Origin: Cristatella mucedo
Taxonomy: Eukaryota > Bryozoa > Phylactolaemata > Cristatellidae
DNA: 64,000 bases
Direction of reading: 5' to 3'
Assembly: GCA_009760855.2 (NCBI GenBank)
Contig: WPIO01000070.1
Coordinates: 1,726,001-1,790,000, forward strand
Shown: piece after piece, positions 51,058 through 61,984 of the stretch
Layout: every line of letters starts with the position of its first letter
Numbering within the stretch: the first letter of the stretch is position 1
Notes under the pieces: generated by a model
The model's input: only the letters and a program-made list of their open reading frames with translations
Databases searched by the model: none
What the model was told of the DNA's origin: nothing
Position numbers and translations under genes: made by a program

Positions 51058-51330
51058 CCGAGACAGAGACAGAAACAGAGAGACAGAGGGAGGGAGGGAG
51101 AGAGAGAGACAGGGAGAGGGAGACAGACAGAGACAGAGACAGATACAGAGAGACAGATACAGAGAGACAGAGACAGAGAGACAGAGAGACAGAGAGACAG
51201 AGAGACAGGGAGACAGAGGTAGACCCTGAAGAATCACATTCTTTAGAGGCTCCTCGGATGATCTTTGTCCGTTCATATGAATACTCTGGAGTCTTTCTGC
51301 GAGGCAGGACTTCAATGATTGCTTTCGCAC
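50470..51330 (-). pseudogene. LINE-A reverse transcriptase fragment split by a GA satellite
   Basis: The minus strand reads ERLQSIHMNGQRSSEEPLKN (51230-51310), then a (CT)n-type tract, then IGRHNLGFHFNADGTKF (a decayed YADD region) and family blocks down to 50470. The satellite at 50925-51225 sits where the PQGSVLGP block would be. Confidence 0.8.
50925..51225. repeat. GA / CAGA compound satellite
   Basis: GAGAGA and GAGACAGA units inside the LINE-A fragment. Confidence 0.95.
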
Positions 51331-51339
51331 TGAAAGCTT

Positions 51340-51685
51340 GGAACCGTAGGTCACTGTCGAATAGACTTATCTGTGCTACGGAGGCGGTCTTGCTACGTTA
51401 AGGGTTGTGCTACGCTATTTGCTCTTCGTTGCTACTCCGCGTTCTGTCTGCTACTGTCGGCGTGCTCGCGTGCACTGATGCGTGCTCCGGCTACGAGACA
51501 CCAGCCACGAGTCCACGGCTCAGACCTACGTGCCGTCGCATTTGTCGGGCGTCAGGTGAACGTGGCGCCGCGATAAGCGCTTCGCCTGCGGCCTAGTTCT
51601 GCCTGGACGCGGAACCCTCGGCTTCTCATTTCGTAGCAGCCGCTGCAGCAGCCGCTCGTAACGCCCCGATTGTAAGCACGGTAAC
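51340..51685. other. no confident gene
   Basis: GC-rich with short overlapping frames; CAG|GTGAACG at 51554 resembles a donor but nothing else supports an exon. Confidence 0.3.
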
Positions 51686-51689
51686 TGTT

Positions 51690-53046
51690 TAAATATAATA
51701 CTCAAAGTTCTTCTAGAGCGCCTCTCATCTCGCCTGGGCATCACTGGCACTGCTCTGCAGTGGTTCAGGTCCTATCTCAGTGGGAGACTCCAGAGTATTG
51801 ACGTGAATGGACAAAGATCATCTGAAGTACCTCTGAAATAGGGAGTACCTCAGGGCTCCGTGCTAGGTCCAGTTCTTATCACGGTTTATACTCTCCCTCT
51901 TGCTGATGTGATTGCCAATCACAATCTAGGCTTTCACTTCTATGCGGATGACACTCGGTTGTACCTTTGCTTTGATCCCCCCCAGCCTTCGAGCACCTCA
52001 AATTCTCTAAACTCACTTGCTGCATGCATTGATGACATCCGCACATGGATGGCAGCAAATTTTCTAAAACTAAACGTTGACAAAACTAACTTACTAGTTA
52101 TGGGCAAACCCAGTGTGAATTGTAGATTGGAAAGGCTGACTTTCAAAATTGGCTCTGCCAGCATATCTCCAGTTGCATCAGCTCGAAATCTAGGTGTCAT
52201 ATTCCAAAGCGACCTCTCGTTAGACGACCACATCAGCTCCACAGTCAAATCAGCCTATTTTCAGCTTCATAACATTTCTAAAATTCGGGCTTGTTTAGAT
52301 AAGGATACCACGTCTAAGTTGGTCCATGCATTAGGGACATCCCGTCTCGAATTCTGCAACTCACTGCTTACTGGCCTACCAGCATGTGCGATCAGGCGAT
52401 TGCAGCTGGTGCAAAACTGTGCAGCTAGGCTTGTCTGTCGTGAGAGTCGCAGCTGCCACATTACTCCACTTATCGCCGATCAGCACTGGCTACCAGTCAA
52501 GCAACGGATTGACTTCAAGGTTTTGTCGCTCCCTTTTAGGTCACTTCATTCTTTCATTCCAGCCTATCTCTCAGATCTACTTACCCATCAGGCCAAGCAT
52601 CGTACCACCTGCTTTTCGGAATCCAACAGTCTAGAAATACCTCGTACAAACCTTAAATCCTTTGGAGACCGTGCATTTAGTTCGTATGCTCCCAAAGCCT
52701 GGAACTCCCTCCCGAACTGCGTCAGAACATCCCCTGACCTGACCACATTTGAAAGGAACCTAAAAACACACCTATTTAGGACAGCATTTAGTGGGTCCCT
52801 ATGATTCGTCCTTGATGTGCTTATCCGTGCTGACACTGTGCATGCTGCCACTAACCACATTTGCATGCTGACCCTGTGCATGTCACCCCTAACCATGCTA
52901 TTCATTTAGTTTGTTTTTCAAGCGTGATTTTACTTACCATTCAATTGCATTTCCCTTTGCAGCAAATGTAAAGCGCCTAGAAAGAGATTAAGTTCTCTGA
53001 AGGCGCTTTATCAAGTACAGTATTATTATTATTACTATTATTATTA
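51690..53046 (+). pseudogene. longest LINE-A copy: reverse transcriptase, 3' UTR and tail
   Basis: Starts in the palm domain (ERLSSRLGITGTALQWFRSY), passes an in-frame TAG where the family has PLKYGVPQG, then is open to 52804. It holds YADD at 51941-51952, GFHFYADDTRLYL, and LKLNVDKTNLLVMGKP. It then has NLGVIFQSDLSLDDHISS, the thumb-like region with HALGTSRLEFCNSLLTGLP, and the terminal [17 protein letters not shown]. This order is typical of the L2/CR1 clade. The 3' UTR has GCATGC motifs, the AAGCGCCT/AGGCGCTT stem-loop (52971-53008) and an (ATT)n tail. It lacks an endonuclease and is 5'-truncated; one stop makes it inactive, but it is the youngest-looking copy in the window. Confidence 0.92.
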
Positions 53047-53049
53047 CCG

Positions 53050-53585
53050 TGGCAATTGCTGTCGGAGAGTCTACGTTACGCCGTGGACACAGGTTCGCTG
53101 TATGAAGGCATCGGCGGTCTTCCTAGCTGCCGCACTCAGCTAGGCTCGAAATACCAGTGTTTCAGCATCGCGCCTATGACTCGTTATCGCATCTGAAGGC
53201 TCAGGCTTCGCCGATCGCACGTCAGAAAGGATTAGCACCGTTAAGAGCGCTGCGTTTGTGGCCAAAAGACCTTGGTTGGATGTCTCAACAGAGATTTTTA
53301 TAACAGCGGTTTGTCAAAATTTCTACTTCGATGCAGTTTTTTTTTACTTCAGATACTCAGACGTCTTCAATTAGAAAAAAAACAGTGCACGCGTTTTTTC
53401 TGGCTATTTATAAGAGCAGACCGAGGGGTAGGTTTTGACTTGCCGGACTTTCGCTAGAAGCGCCATCTAGCGAGACTTTTCTTTTCACCTGACCATCGAT
53501 ATTTTATGCAGCAGCGACCCCGCCATGGTTAGGTGGAAATTGAAGAGGCTTTTAGTCCAGGTAAAAAGCTTCAGTTAAAAAAATA
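53050..53585. other. no gene seen
   Basis: No recognisable exon or repeat. Confidence 0.35.
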
Positions 53586-53594
53586 AAGGTAAAT

Positions 53595-53940
53595 AATAAT
53601 AATAATAATAATAATATTGCACTTGATAAAGCGCCCTCAGAGAACTTAATCTCTTTCTAGGCGCTTTACATTTGCTGCAAAGTGATACGCAATAGAATAG
53701 TAAGTAAAATCATGCTTGAAAAACAAACAAAATGAATAACATGGTTAGGGGTTACATGCACTGGGTCAGGTTCAGCTGAACAAGTCCAAGTTAAAACGTC
53801 CTGTAGTATACATGCTACCTACCACTAACCGTTTGGTCATGCTTCCTTTACAAGTATAAAGTGCCTGTAAAGAGATTAAGCTCTCTGAGGAAGCTATACA
53901 AATGTAATAATATTCTTATTACTATTAATTACCATTATTA
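53595..53940. repeat. two LINE-A 3' tips, tail to tail
   Basis: A minus-strand tip (53595-53775, starting (AAT)n) is followed by a plus-strand tip (53810-53940, ending TATTACTATTAATTACC). Confidence 0.8.
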
Positions 53941-54077
53941 GGCGTGTCTAGGCAAGCAGTATGGATGAAGCCACGGAATGTCCGTAATGCTGTTATCATC
54001 AAGTGCTAGTATTTTATTACAATTTACGTGTGACCAATTGAAGAGCTTGATGCTGCCAGCACTCTGAACTGCATTGC

Positions 54078-54079
54078 AT

Positions 54080-54168
<89 letters not shown>
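54078..54168. repeat. AT then GT microsatellite
   Basis: (AT)n, (GT)n, then ATGTATGTAATTC, abutting a SINE1 3' end. Confidence 0.95.
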
Positions 54169-54169
<1 letters not shown>

Positions 54170-54305
54170 ATTCATTTGTATAGCACCCTGAAATAACTTT
54201 ATCTCTATACAGGCGCTTCACATATGCCACGGGGTTTGAGCCCAAGACCTCGACCAGACCTTGGTCGGGGCGAGCGAATTAACCGCTGGGCCATACTAGT
54301 GCGGC
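54168..54305 (-). repeat. SINE1 copy
   Basis: AATTCATTTGTATAGCACCC, then GGCGCTTCACATATGCCACG and TTAACCGCTGGGCC on the plus strand. Confidence 0.9.
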
Positions 54306-54920
54306 GCGGTGGTAAGCCGACAGGAAGTATAAAGGGTAAAGAAATTTGAGATTAATGAGTAACCAAAAGGCGGCCATTGGGCCGAATATTTTCTCATCAT
54401 TAGGGCAAGGATCTTGGAAACGTTAGACCTAACAGTTAAACCTGTACCGATTGCACTGTCGAGACTGCAGCTGCATACATGAGAATCAACGCAGGGCCTA
54501 AGTTTTAAATTTCTATTTACGTGCTAAAACTAAATCGCGGCGCACTGTACGACTGAATATGCGCGTAGCAGCGTTTTATTGCTGATCTAGTGTGACTGAT
54601 TGGTCAGGTTGGCGGAGACCTGAGGCCGCATCGGCTGCTCTTTGGCGATCTCTGTAGGTCCTGGCAGGTTGGCATAACTCCCACGAGCGGTGTGCCGCCG
54701 CGGCGGTTATCGACACTACGGAGGACTGACACCCTAACTACCGAGTGATGTTCTCCTTCGTCAAGTCATTACAATAATAATGATATAATGAGAACGAAAG
54801 TTCGTTTGCCTAGCACCCTAAGAGAGCTAAAAGTCCACCCAAGAGCTTAATGTACATATAATTTATGTAAATATATTATTATTATTATTATAAATACTAG
54901 AAAATTAATTACCAATGTTA
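54306..54920. other. no gene; SINE1-like tip at 54795-54870
   Basis: AGTTCGTTTGCCTAGCACCCTAAGAGAGC is a diverged SINE1 terminus. Confidence 0.4.
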
Positions 54921-54924
54921 TTTA

Positions 54925-55335
54925 ATGTAATGCATCTCCGCCTGTAACTCTGCAAACCACAAATACCACATTGGTAAAACGCAGGTGAGTTTCGATTGAG
55001 CACTCAAAGCCTCAACGGCTTCGGAGCGAATGCGGTAGCCAACATATTTCTCTCACACAAAACAAGAGAAAGTGATAAGTACAGCTGAGGCTAGTGGGCA
55101 GTAGAGGTAGTGAGTAGCATGGACGTAGCAGCTCAGGACGGCTGGACAGGATGCGCCATAGACGTCAGCAGGAGAGTAGCTGTCTTTGCGTAAGAATTGT
55201 GGAAGCGAGTTCCACAGTCTGGGACCAGTAGAGCTAAAGCTTCTGTCGCCAACGGTCTTTAAGCGGAGGAATGGAACAGATGATTAATTGAACGTGGAGG
55301 ACCTGAGGGCACGAGGGGGCTGGAACTAGAGGTTT
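54925..55335 (-). repeat. LINE-B 3' part
   Basis: TAATGCATCTCCGCCTGTAACTC through AAGAATTGTGGAAGCGAGTTCC to AATGGAACAGATGATT. Confidence 0.88.
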
Positions 55336-56175
55336 ATGACATTCACGGTATCTCGCTTCGATGAGCACATACATAAGCACACAAAGAAGACATCCGGGGC
55401 CACAGATTAGTAGGATCGCTTGTTCGTAGCGTGCACTTAATAATGCACGGATAAGCAGGCAAAGAATACTGGTAGAAACAATGAAAAGTGTGGCTCTGTG
55501 GTCTGGGAAAGCTGAGCGTAAAAGATGCCATTGGCTGAGATGTTAGTGATGCCGAGTCAATTCAGGTGGTAACGGTAGCGAGTCGCCTGACCTTTGGCGA
55601 ATACGAACTAAAACGGCACCAAGCGGCACCAAAAGATGATTCGATGCAGTGCAAGGAGCGCCGAGATGACTGGAAGCCGAAGACCAAAGGGTGGCGCTTG
55701 AGAGGCCTCGCTGATGATTACGCAAGGAGGCCAAGGCAATACCAAGGCCAAGCGAAAGAAGCGACCTGCGGAAGCCAAAGATAAGACCTGTAGGTCGATT
55801 CAGTGCTTATCAAGTGTATTATTATTATTGTTATTATTATTGATAGGCAGCCAGTGAAGCTCAAACAGAAGTGATGCGATGCCGCGGCTACTCCGCAGAC
55901 CGATGACCGACCAGAACGTAGGCGGCTGAGCTTCGTACGCGTTGTGGGCTACTAATAGCATGGGTAGGGAATCCTAGGTAAAGGGATTGCAGTATTCTAG
56001 AAGCTACGTCGTAAAAGCGTGAGCTATTTGGTTTTGAATCAGCACGCCCAGATCACAGCTGACAGACGTCGCGGGAGCGAGTCTAAATGAGTCAATCTTT
56101 AGAACGAAGTCTTTAAACCAGCTTCTGTGTGGCGCAAGGCTAGCCCATAACTTTTAGCTCTTTCTTGCCTTTAAA
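55336..56175. other. no gene seen; ATT run at 55818-55842
   Basis: TTATCAAGTGTATTATTATT at about 55805 resembles a LINE-A tail without the rest of the element. Confidence 0.4.
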
Positions 56176-56177
56176 AA

Positions 56178-56260
56178 TAATACTAGTAACAATACATTTG
56201 TTATAGCTCCCCCAGAGAACCCTATCTCTTTCAAGGGGCTTTAAGATTCAGGACATTCAT
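56178..56260 (-). repeat. LINE-A 3' tip, decayed
   Basis: AATAATACTAGTAACAATACA, then CCCCCAGAGAACCCTATCTC. Confidence 0.65.
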
Positions 56261-56452
56261 GGCCATCCAAGTGCCAAAGCTACCGATGGAGGCTACAAGA
56301 TATTTATGTGAGTCGGGTGCTGAGCAAAGTGTAACAGTTCAAAGAATAGACAGAGTCGAGTGTCATTGGCGCTGAAATGAAAGCCGGCTATGAGTTTGAC
56401 GATGCCATAGGTCGGAGGATATGCATGGATAGTAAAAGAAAGGGACCTTACG

Positions 56453-56626
56453 GTAAGCCGAAATGGCACATTAGGTAAGGCAGTTGCTTTTCACTACCTC
56501 GGGACCGAGGTCGTGGGCTCGAATCCTGCGGTGAGCGATCCTTTATTGCCTCTGCAAGCGGCGGTGGTAGCCGTAAAGGCTCTTCTGTCGCTATACAAAA
56601 GAGGCTGTTAAATCACCTCGTATTTT
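56453..56626 (+). repeat. SINE2 copy
   Basis: GGCACATTAGGTAAGGCAG (A-box part), GGTCGTGGGCTCGAATCCTG (B box), GCAAGCGGCGGTGGTAGCCG and TCTTCTGTCGCTATACAAA. Confidence 0.9.
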
Positions 56627-56834
56627 GTTATGACCGAACCCGCGGTACCCCATCTTTTGAAGCTTCTCTGGCAACTTACGGCCATTTACATCTTCCCCCT
56701 TAAATCTCTCGCGTGACCTACCGGAATTGCGGCGGCCTCAGTTCGACCTTCGCTGCGTTTGTCTACCGCAGTTTTTGCTAACATTGGTGAAGGGTAAAAG
56801 ATAAGACGTAGCCCGCCAGTGCCAACATTCACCA

Positions 56835-57110
56835 ATGGGCTGCGAACATTCTAAAAATGCTAGCCTAGCTACGCGGGGCAAGTTCCACGATATCATATCA
56901 TTGGTTAAGCGTCATCTGAAGGATGAGAACTGGACAGCTGGCGCCGGGGTCTACCCGACCTGGCGGCCGGCTGTCACTGGGAGACGGATGGTAAATCGCC
57001 GGCGGGCGGGCAGGCGGGCAGGGATGAGGGGCCAACCGAGCGGCTGCTGGGATTTGACGGGGCTTCTCGGCCTCTGGCTGCGCCGACGTACCGGCGTGGG
57101 GCTGGGCTGA
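56835..57110 (+). CDS. possible first exon of an N-myristoylated protein (uncertain)
   Basis: The frame opens MGCEHSKNASLATRGKFHDI, then ISLVKRHLKDENW. Gly at position 2 with Cys at 3 and Ser at 6 fits N-myristoylation plus palmitoylation. The part after about residue 35 looks like GC-rich non-coding sequence, so an unseen donor may lie before it. A CCAAT box overlaps the ATG and there is no domain support. Treat as a lead only. Confidence 0.2.
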   Translation: MGCEHSKNASLATRGKFHDIISLVKRHLKDENWTAGAGVYPTWRPAVTGRRMVNRRRAGRRAGMRGQPSGCWDLTGLLGLWLRRRTGVGLG

Positions 57111-57650
57111 CCGACGGTCGGCTTGGCCCTGGGGCTGGAGAGCGACCAGCAGAGTACTTCCGGCCTGGGGTTCGGACGTCGTGGGGCGGCCTGGCCCCTC
57201 CTCCCTCCCCTCCCGATCCCCCACTAACCTACGCCCCTGCTCCGAGGGGTCGCATTCGAGGATGTTTGCAGTTTCAGCTAGACCTCACTGTTCCGGCGAC
57301 AACCATACGATAGCCCTATCGCATGAGCGCTGCGTCGTATACGCCGTGCCGTCGCATTCAAAGTTACAGGCCACTGCTGTCTGAAGCAACCTGAACCAAG
57401 TGGTCCCGACAGACTAGTGCTGACGCTAGCAGATAGGCTGAGCGGTCGAGTTTTTTGGTTTCAAAATTGACAGGAAATCGCTACGAATTGCAAACCAAAC
57501 CAAGCGTACGAGTACATTTTACCAAAGTAGGGTTTGTGAGCACTAGGGAAGAGGGAGTAAGGGAGTAGAGGAAAGGAAGTAGAGGAAAAGGAAAGGAAGT
57601 AGGGAAGAGCGGCTGCAATGGACGCACTGGGACTGGGGGCCTAGTCCGGC
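57111..57650. other. GC-rich then purine-rich sequence, no gene
   Basis: 57110-57240 is GC-rich; 57545-57610 is GGAAGTAGAGGAAAAGG-type purine repeat. Confidence 0.35.
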
Positions 57651-57654
57651 ACGT

Positions 57655-57828
57655 GCTCTGCCCACTGACTTGTGCATGTCACCCCTAATTATGTTATTCT
57701 TGTTGTTTACGTTGCCACTAACCATTCGATCGTGCTTCCTTTGAATCATTTTTAAAATGAATAGAAAGAGATTGATTTCTCCGAGGGAGCTAGATCAAAT
57801 GTTTTATTATTATTATTATGCACCACGG
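57655..57828 (+). repeat. LINE-A 3' tip
   Basis: TGTGCATGTCACCCCTAATT, then AATAGAAAGAGATTGATTTCTC and TTTTATTATTATTATTAT. Confidence 0.82.
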
Positions 57829-57829
57829 G

Positions 57830-58205
57830 AGTCGGTTAGGAAAAAAGTGTGCGTTTCGTTCGCACGCGGATTCCTATGGTTGAGATGTCCCTGTGACTCA
57901 GTGCGCGGATACCTGAGTAGGGACGGCGAGCGATCCTTAACATGACAGTCAGTTACGGAAGTACGCAAACACGACTTCCCCAGGACTAAGTCAAGTGCTC
58001 GTGTATTCCAAACTTCCTTCGGTAGGTCATTACACGCCGAGCTCTCAAGTCTGGAGCCCATGGCGGCAAGCCGAGGCATACGCTTCGCGTGTGTAAGTCT
58101 CAGCTACGTAGCCCCGCCCCGATTGTCATCGAAGATTGCTACTGCAGCCTACGGCCCCCTACGCATTCATTGATGCTTCGTCGTTATTATTTCGCGTCAT
58201 ATAAA
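57830..58205. other. no confident gene
   Basis: An ATG-led 87-codon minus-strand frame (57816-58079) has no recognisable domain. Confidence 0.3.
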
Positions 58206-58210
58206 TTTAA

Positions 58211-58351
58211 ATAATTCATTTGTGTAGCACCCTAAGAGAACTTAATCACTATTCAGGCACTGCACGTATGCTACGGGGCTCGAGCCCACGACCTCAGCCA
58301 GACCATGGGGGCGAGCACCTTGACCTTGACCGCTGGACCAAACCAGCTCGG
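58211..58351 (-). repeat. SINE1 copy
   Basis: ATTCATTTGTGTAGCACCCT, GGGGCTCGAGCCCACGACC and GACCGCTGGACCAAACCAGC on the plus strand. Confidence 0.9.
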
Positions 58352-58539
58352 ATCGCCGTTCACTCTGCTGCCCTGATGTACCTAGGGTATCCCGGTAGTC
58401 AATTTTAGTTCTCCTGTTTTTCTTTGTAGCATGCGATCGTGCTATAAAGACGCTAATCAAACGGCCATTCCTATAGCGCTAGCCCTGCCGCGGCCACGTG
58501 GCTAGGAGGTTTGCTGTTAGAAAGTATCGAAAGCGCATA

Positions 58540-58690
58540 GTAGAAAGTTTGGTGCCTTTTAAAATTCCAATCTCAGCAATACATGCAGCAAGAGAGTTGA
58601 GAGAGTTTGAGGCGCTGGAAGACTGGGAGGGATTCAGGCACGGGCTACAGCTACGAGTCATCTGCATAGAAATGAAAGCACTGACTGTTC
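58540..58690 (-). pseudogene. LINE-A reverse transcriptase fragment
   Basis: The minus strand has CLNPSQSSSASNSLNSLAAC then IAEIGIL, the block just after YADD in the longest copy. Confidence 0.8.
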
Positions 58691-58719
58691 ATGGAAATCG
58701 CTCATCGCCAACAAACAAT

Positions 58720-59060
58720 TGTATATGCTAAATATTAGCTACGCTCTCCAGGCTGAGGCTTACAGTGCGAGAGACTTACATCTGCCTACAAACATGCATG
58801 AAGTTTTAACAACCAACTAACCTTACTTCATGGATTCCGGATTACTACGTGGATTATTACTTCCGGATTACTACGTGGCGTCTCGCCGCTGCCTAACAGA
58901 TCTATCGTAGGTGCACAGTTGCACGAAGTATTACGTAGCATATGCAACTGCATGCATGCCCTTCTACTGGACCTGCTCGCGCTGTAGCAATCCGCCGTGT
59001 GGGCGACTGAATTCAGGGGACGCTAGCCCTGTGGTAAAGGGCTTGCATTTCAAGAGCCAT
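58720..59060. other. no gene seen
   Basis: A short duplication (TTCCGGATTACTACGTGG) at 58835-58878; otherwise nothing recognised. Confidence 0.4.
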
Positions 59061-59064
59061 GTTA

Positions 59065-59895
59065 ATAACAATGATAATAATATTAATGCATTAGATAAAG
59101 TGCCCTCCAAGAACCCAATCTCTCTAGGCGCTTTACCATTTCTGCAAAGGAAGCACGTTCACATGATACGTGGAAGCATGCTCGATAAACAACAAGAATA
59201 ACATGGTTAAGGGTGCCGTGCACAAGGTCAGCATGCAAGTACGGTTAGTGGCCGCATGCAAAGTGTCAGCACGCATTAGCACATAAAGGAGGAGTCACAA
59301 GGAACCATTTAATGCTGTGATAAATAGGTGGGTTTTAGTTTCTTTTTTACATATGGTCAAGTCAGCAGATGTCGTGATGTAAGTCGGGCGTGAATTCCAG
59401 GTTTTGGGAGCATACGAACTACAGGCACGGTCTACAAATAATTTGAGGTTTGTACGAAGGTGACTGTAAACAGTCAGATTCCAAAAAGCCTGGCGGGGCA
59501 GTAGATCTGATAGGTAGGGTGGAGCCAAAGAATGAAGGGACCTGAAAGTGAGAACAGAACCTTGAAGTCGATCCGTTGCTTGACTGGGAGCCAGTGCAGG
59601 TCGGCGAGAAGTGGTGTGACGTGGTAACTTCGACGCTCACGACAGACAAGCCTAGCTGCGGAGTTTTGCACCAGCTGTAAGCGCCTGATTGCACAGGTCG
59701 GTAGGCCAGCAAGCAGTGAGTTACAGAAGTCAAGACGGGATGTCACAAATGCATGGACCAATTTAGCTGTGATATCCATGTCTAAGCAAGCCCAAATTTT
59801 AATAATGTTATGTTATTGAAAGTTGGCAGACTTGACTGTGGAGCTGATGTGGTCATCTAATGAAAGGTCACTTTGGAACACGACACATTGATTGT
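59065..59895 (-). pseudogene. LINE-A copy, C-terminus and 3' end
   Basis: The minus strand reads ITAKLVHAFVTSRLDFCNSL, LPTCAIRRLQLVQNSAARLV, HWLPVKQRIDFKVL and, after a frameshift near 59540, APPYLSDLLPRQ, then YAPKTWNSRP. The 3' UTR and stem-loop follow toward 59065. Confidence 0.9.
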
Positions 59896-59904
59896 GTGCA
59901 GATA

Positions 59905-60115
59905 ATAATAACAATAATAATAATAATACACTTGATAAAGCACCCTCAGAGAACTCAATCTCTCTCTAGGCGCATTAAATTTGCTGCAAATGGAAATGCA
60001 ACTGAATGGTGAGTAAAATCATGCTTGATAAACAAACAAAATAAATAACACGGTTAGGGGTGACATGCACAGGGTCAGCATGCAAACGTGGTTAGTGGCA
60101 GCATGCACAGATTCA
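59905..60115 (-). repeat. LINE-A 3' UTR and tail
   Basis: (AAT)n, then TTGATAAAGCACCCTCAGAG and CATGCACAGGGTCAGCATGC. It adjoins the previous copy in the same orientation. Confidence 0.88.
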
Positions 60116-60239
60116 ACAGGATGTTGAGGATTTGAGTCCAGCAGCGGGAAATCCTGTAGGGAGTCACTGAAAGCGCTAGTCATATGTTTTAAGGGTCTTA
60201 AAAGCCGACTAGGAGAGGCTTTAAGACGGCCAACCTTCA

Positions 60240-60515
60240 CTTAGTACTCACGGCGCCGGCCGCAGTATTGCATAGATATAATTCAATGGCGGGGGTTTTA
60301 GGTAATATGACAACGAAGCCATTAAGATCCTTTCGCCATGTAAACGGCTTCCGGTCGCATGCTTTGCTCACCGGCGAACTCGTTCACGGTTCCATTATCT
60401 CGTGAAAGGAAGTCATAATCTGATCTCGGAGTAGAGCTATACACGAAGATACGAACATATTGTTCGCTCTGCATCGCTTATTCTCGTGTTATATCAAGTC
60501 AGCGGAGGCGTCACC
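60240..60515 (+). promoter_or_regulatory. probable MAK16 promoter and 5' UTR
   Basis: Lies between the last LINE-A fragment and the MAK16 start codon. CTTCCGGTC at about 60348 resembles an ETS-type site often seen in housekeeping promoters. No TATA box. Confidence 0.4.
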
Positions 60516-61984
60516 ATGCAGCAGGACGACGTACGTCGGCTTGTCCTCCCGTTGTCGGCTCGAGCCGTACCTGTCGTTCCGTTCATCGTTGAGCTAGCTT
60601 TGATGCGCGTTTCTGCTTCGCTTTAGATTATATGGGGCATTATAAACGGGTCTTTTTGCTCCTACAAAGTATGGTAAGCTGATCGCTAGCGCGCGAACGC
60701 GTGCGCCAGCTCGCGAGCGTACCTGCGGCTGCTGCTTAAGCGTAATACGAATCCCTCGTCCGCCGGCTTTCAGCTAGGCTTCGGGGATGCGACTCACCGC
60801 TAGGTTTTTCTGTGTTCGCCATTCTCTTTACCGGACTTGGCGAAACAGTGACGATGCCTTCTGTCGTGCTGCCGTGTAGGGCGCTTCCTTACCGGTCGTC
60901 TATAGATGCTGCGTCTGTGCTGCTTGGTTCCTCGACTGACCTCCCGACACAGCTATATTTCTCACATTTTTTGTCTGCGAAAGCCGTTTGCTGAAAGAGC
61001 TAGGATGGTTGCCGGTTGAGCAAAGGATACAGAGCAAAGTTCTTACACTGACCCACAAGGCCCGCCACGGCTTAGCTCCTTCGTACCTAGCTGAACTGCG
61101 GCATCAGTTTCAGCCTGTTCGCGCCCTCATATCCTGTGTGGACAATAAATTAGCTGTCCCATTCCTCCGCTTAAAGATAGTTGGCGACAGAAGCTTGAGC
61201 TCTGCAGGTCCTAGACTGTGGAACTCACTTCCACAATTCTTACGCAGCGACATCTACTCTCCAACTGCCGACTGTGGCACATCTTTTTCAGCGGTCCTGA
61301 ACTGCTACTTCTATGCTACTCACTACCTCAACTGCTCTCCTGACTCTGCTATGCTTGCCACTTTCTCTTTGTTGCGTGAGACGAAGTCTGTTGGCCACCG
61401 AATGCGTACCTAAAGCCTCTTAGGCTGTGAGTGCGCTATACAAAACTCTCCTGCGTAACACCCACATGGTCTTTATGACTTTGTGGAGTTACTGACGGAG
61501 ATACGTTAAATTACATTTGGGCTTGAGGCGTGAGCCATTAGAACTTGCCTCGCGTGTGTGACACCAGCTTAGTCTTCGTGTCTTTGCCGGAAAGTCACGA
61601 ATGGAGGCACACACGCGCCGACGCTCATGCACACACAGCGTGCGCTTGAGCATATGCTGCTTTGCATGGATGCCGTTCGCTACGCTTCGGGCGTTGCGTT
61701 TGTTCCGGTGTCCACAGTAGGCAATGGACACCTGGCTGCATGTTGGCAAATGTCAGTCCAGTGCTCTGGCGTCATTCAAAATATTCAGCTACCAGTACCG
61801 CCGCGGCGTCTGACAGCGGCAGGCATTCAGCTGGCTGGATGTCCGTGCCTTGACTATGACGGTGTGGCTTGTAGGACCAAAGCGCAGAAGTTCTGTCGTA
61901 ACGAGTTTAACCTTACTGGTCTCTGTAATAGAGCGGCTTGTCCACTTGCTAATAGCCAGTATGCAACCGTCAAAGAGGAGAAAG
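60516..61984 (+). CDS. MAK16: MAK16 homologue, first three coding exons (partial)
   Basis: Exon 1 (60516-60530) codes for MQQDD and ends at GTACGT. Exon 2 (60627-60673, 47 bases) follows TTCTGCTTCGCTTTAG and codes for [15 protein letters not shown] plus two bases. Exon 3 (61875-61984) codes for [20 protein letters not shown], then [16 protein letters not shown], and ends at GGTAAGT. Phases agree (0, 2, then 1). The joined N-terminus has the layout of MAK16 family proteins: M-Q-x-D-D-[VI]-I-W, FCS[FY][29 protein letters not shown]16 is a nucleolar factor required for 60S ribosomal subunit assembly; its N-terminal region is related to ribosomal protein L28e. The four Cys here could form a metal site. 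The codon split at exon 2/3 gives Trp where relatives known to me have Lys or Arg, so that junction should be checked. Intron 2 contains a LINE-B copy. The next exon (expected to begin near CYLYMK) was not found before 64000, so the gene continues beyond the window. Confidence 0.88.
60988..61515 (+). pseudogene. longest LINE-B copy, in MAK16 intron 2
   Basis: Reads [55 protein letters not shown] and [16 protein letters not shown], ending in a stop after GHRMRT. The terminal TGGAGTTACTGACGGAGATACGTTAAATTAC block follows. It is the C-terminal region of an L2/CR1-clade LINE without its catalytic domain. Confidence 0.88.
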
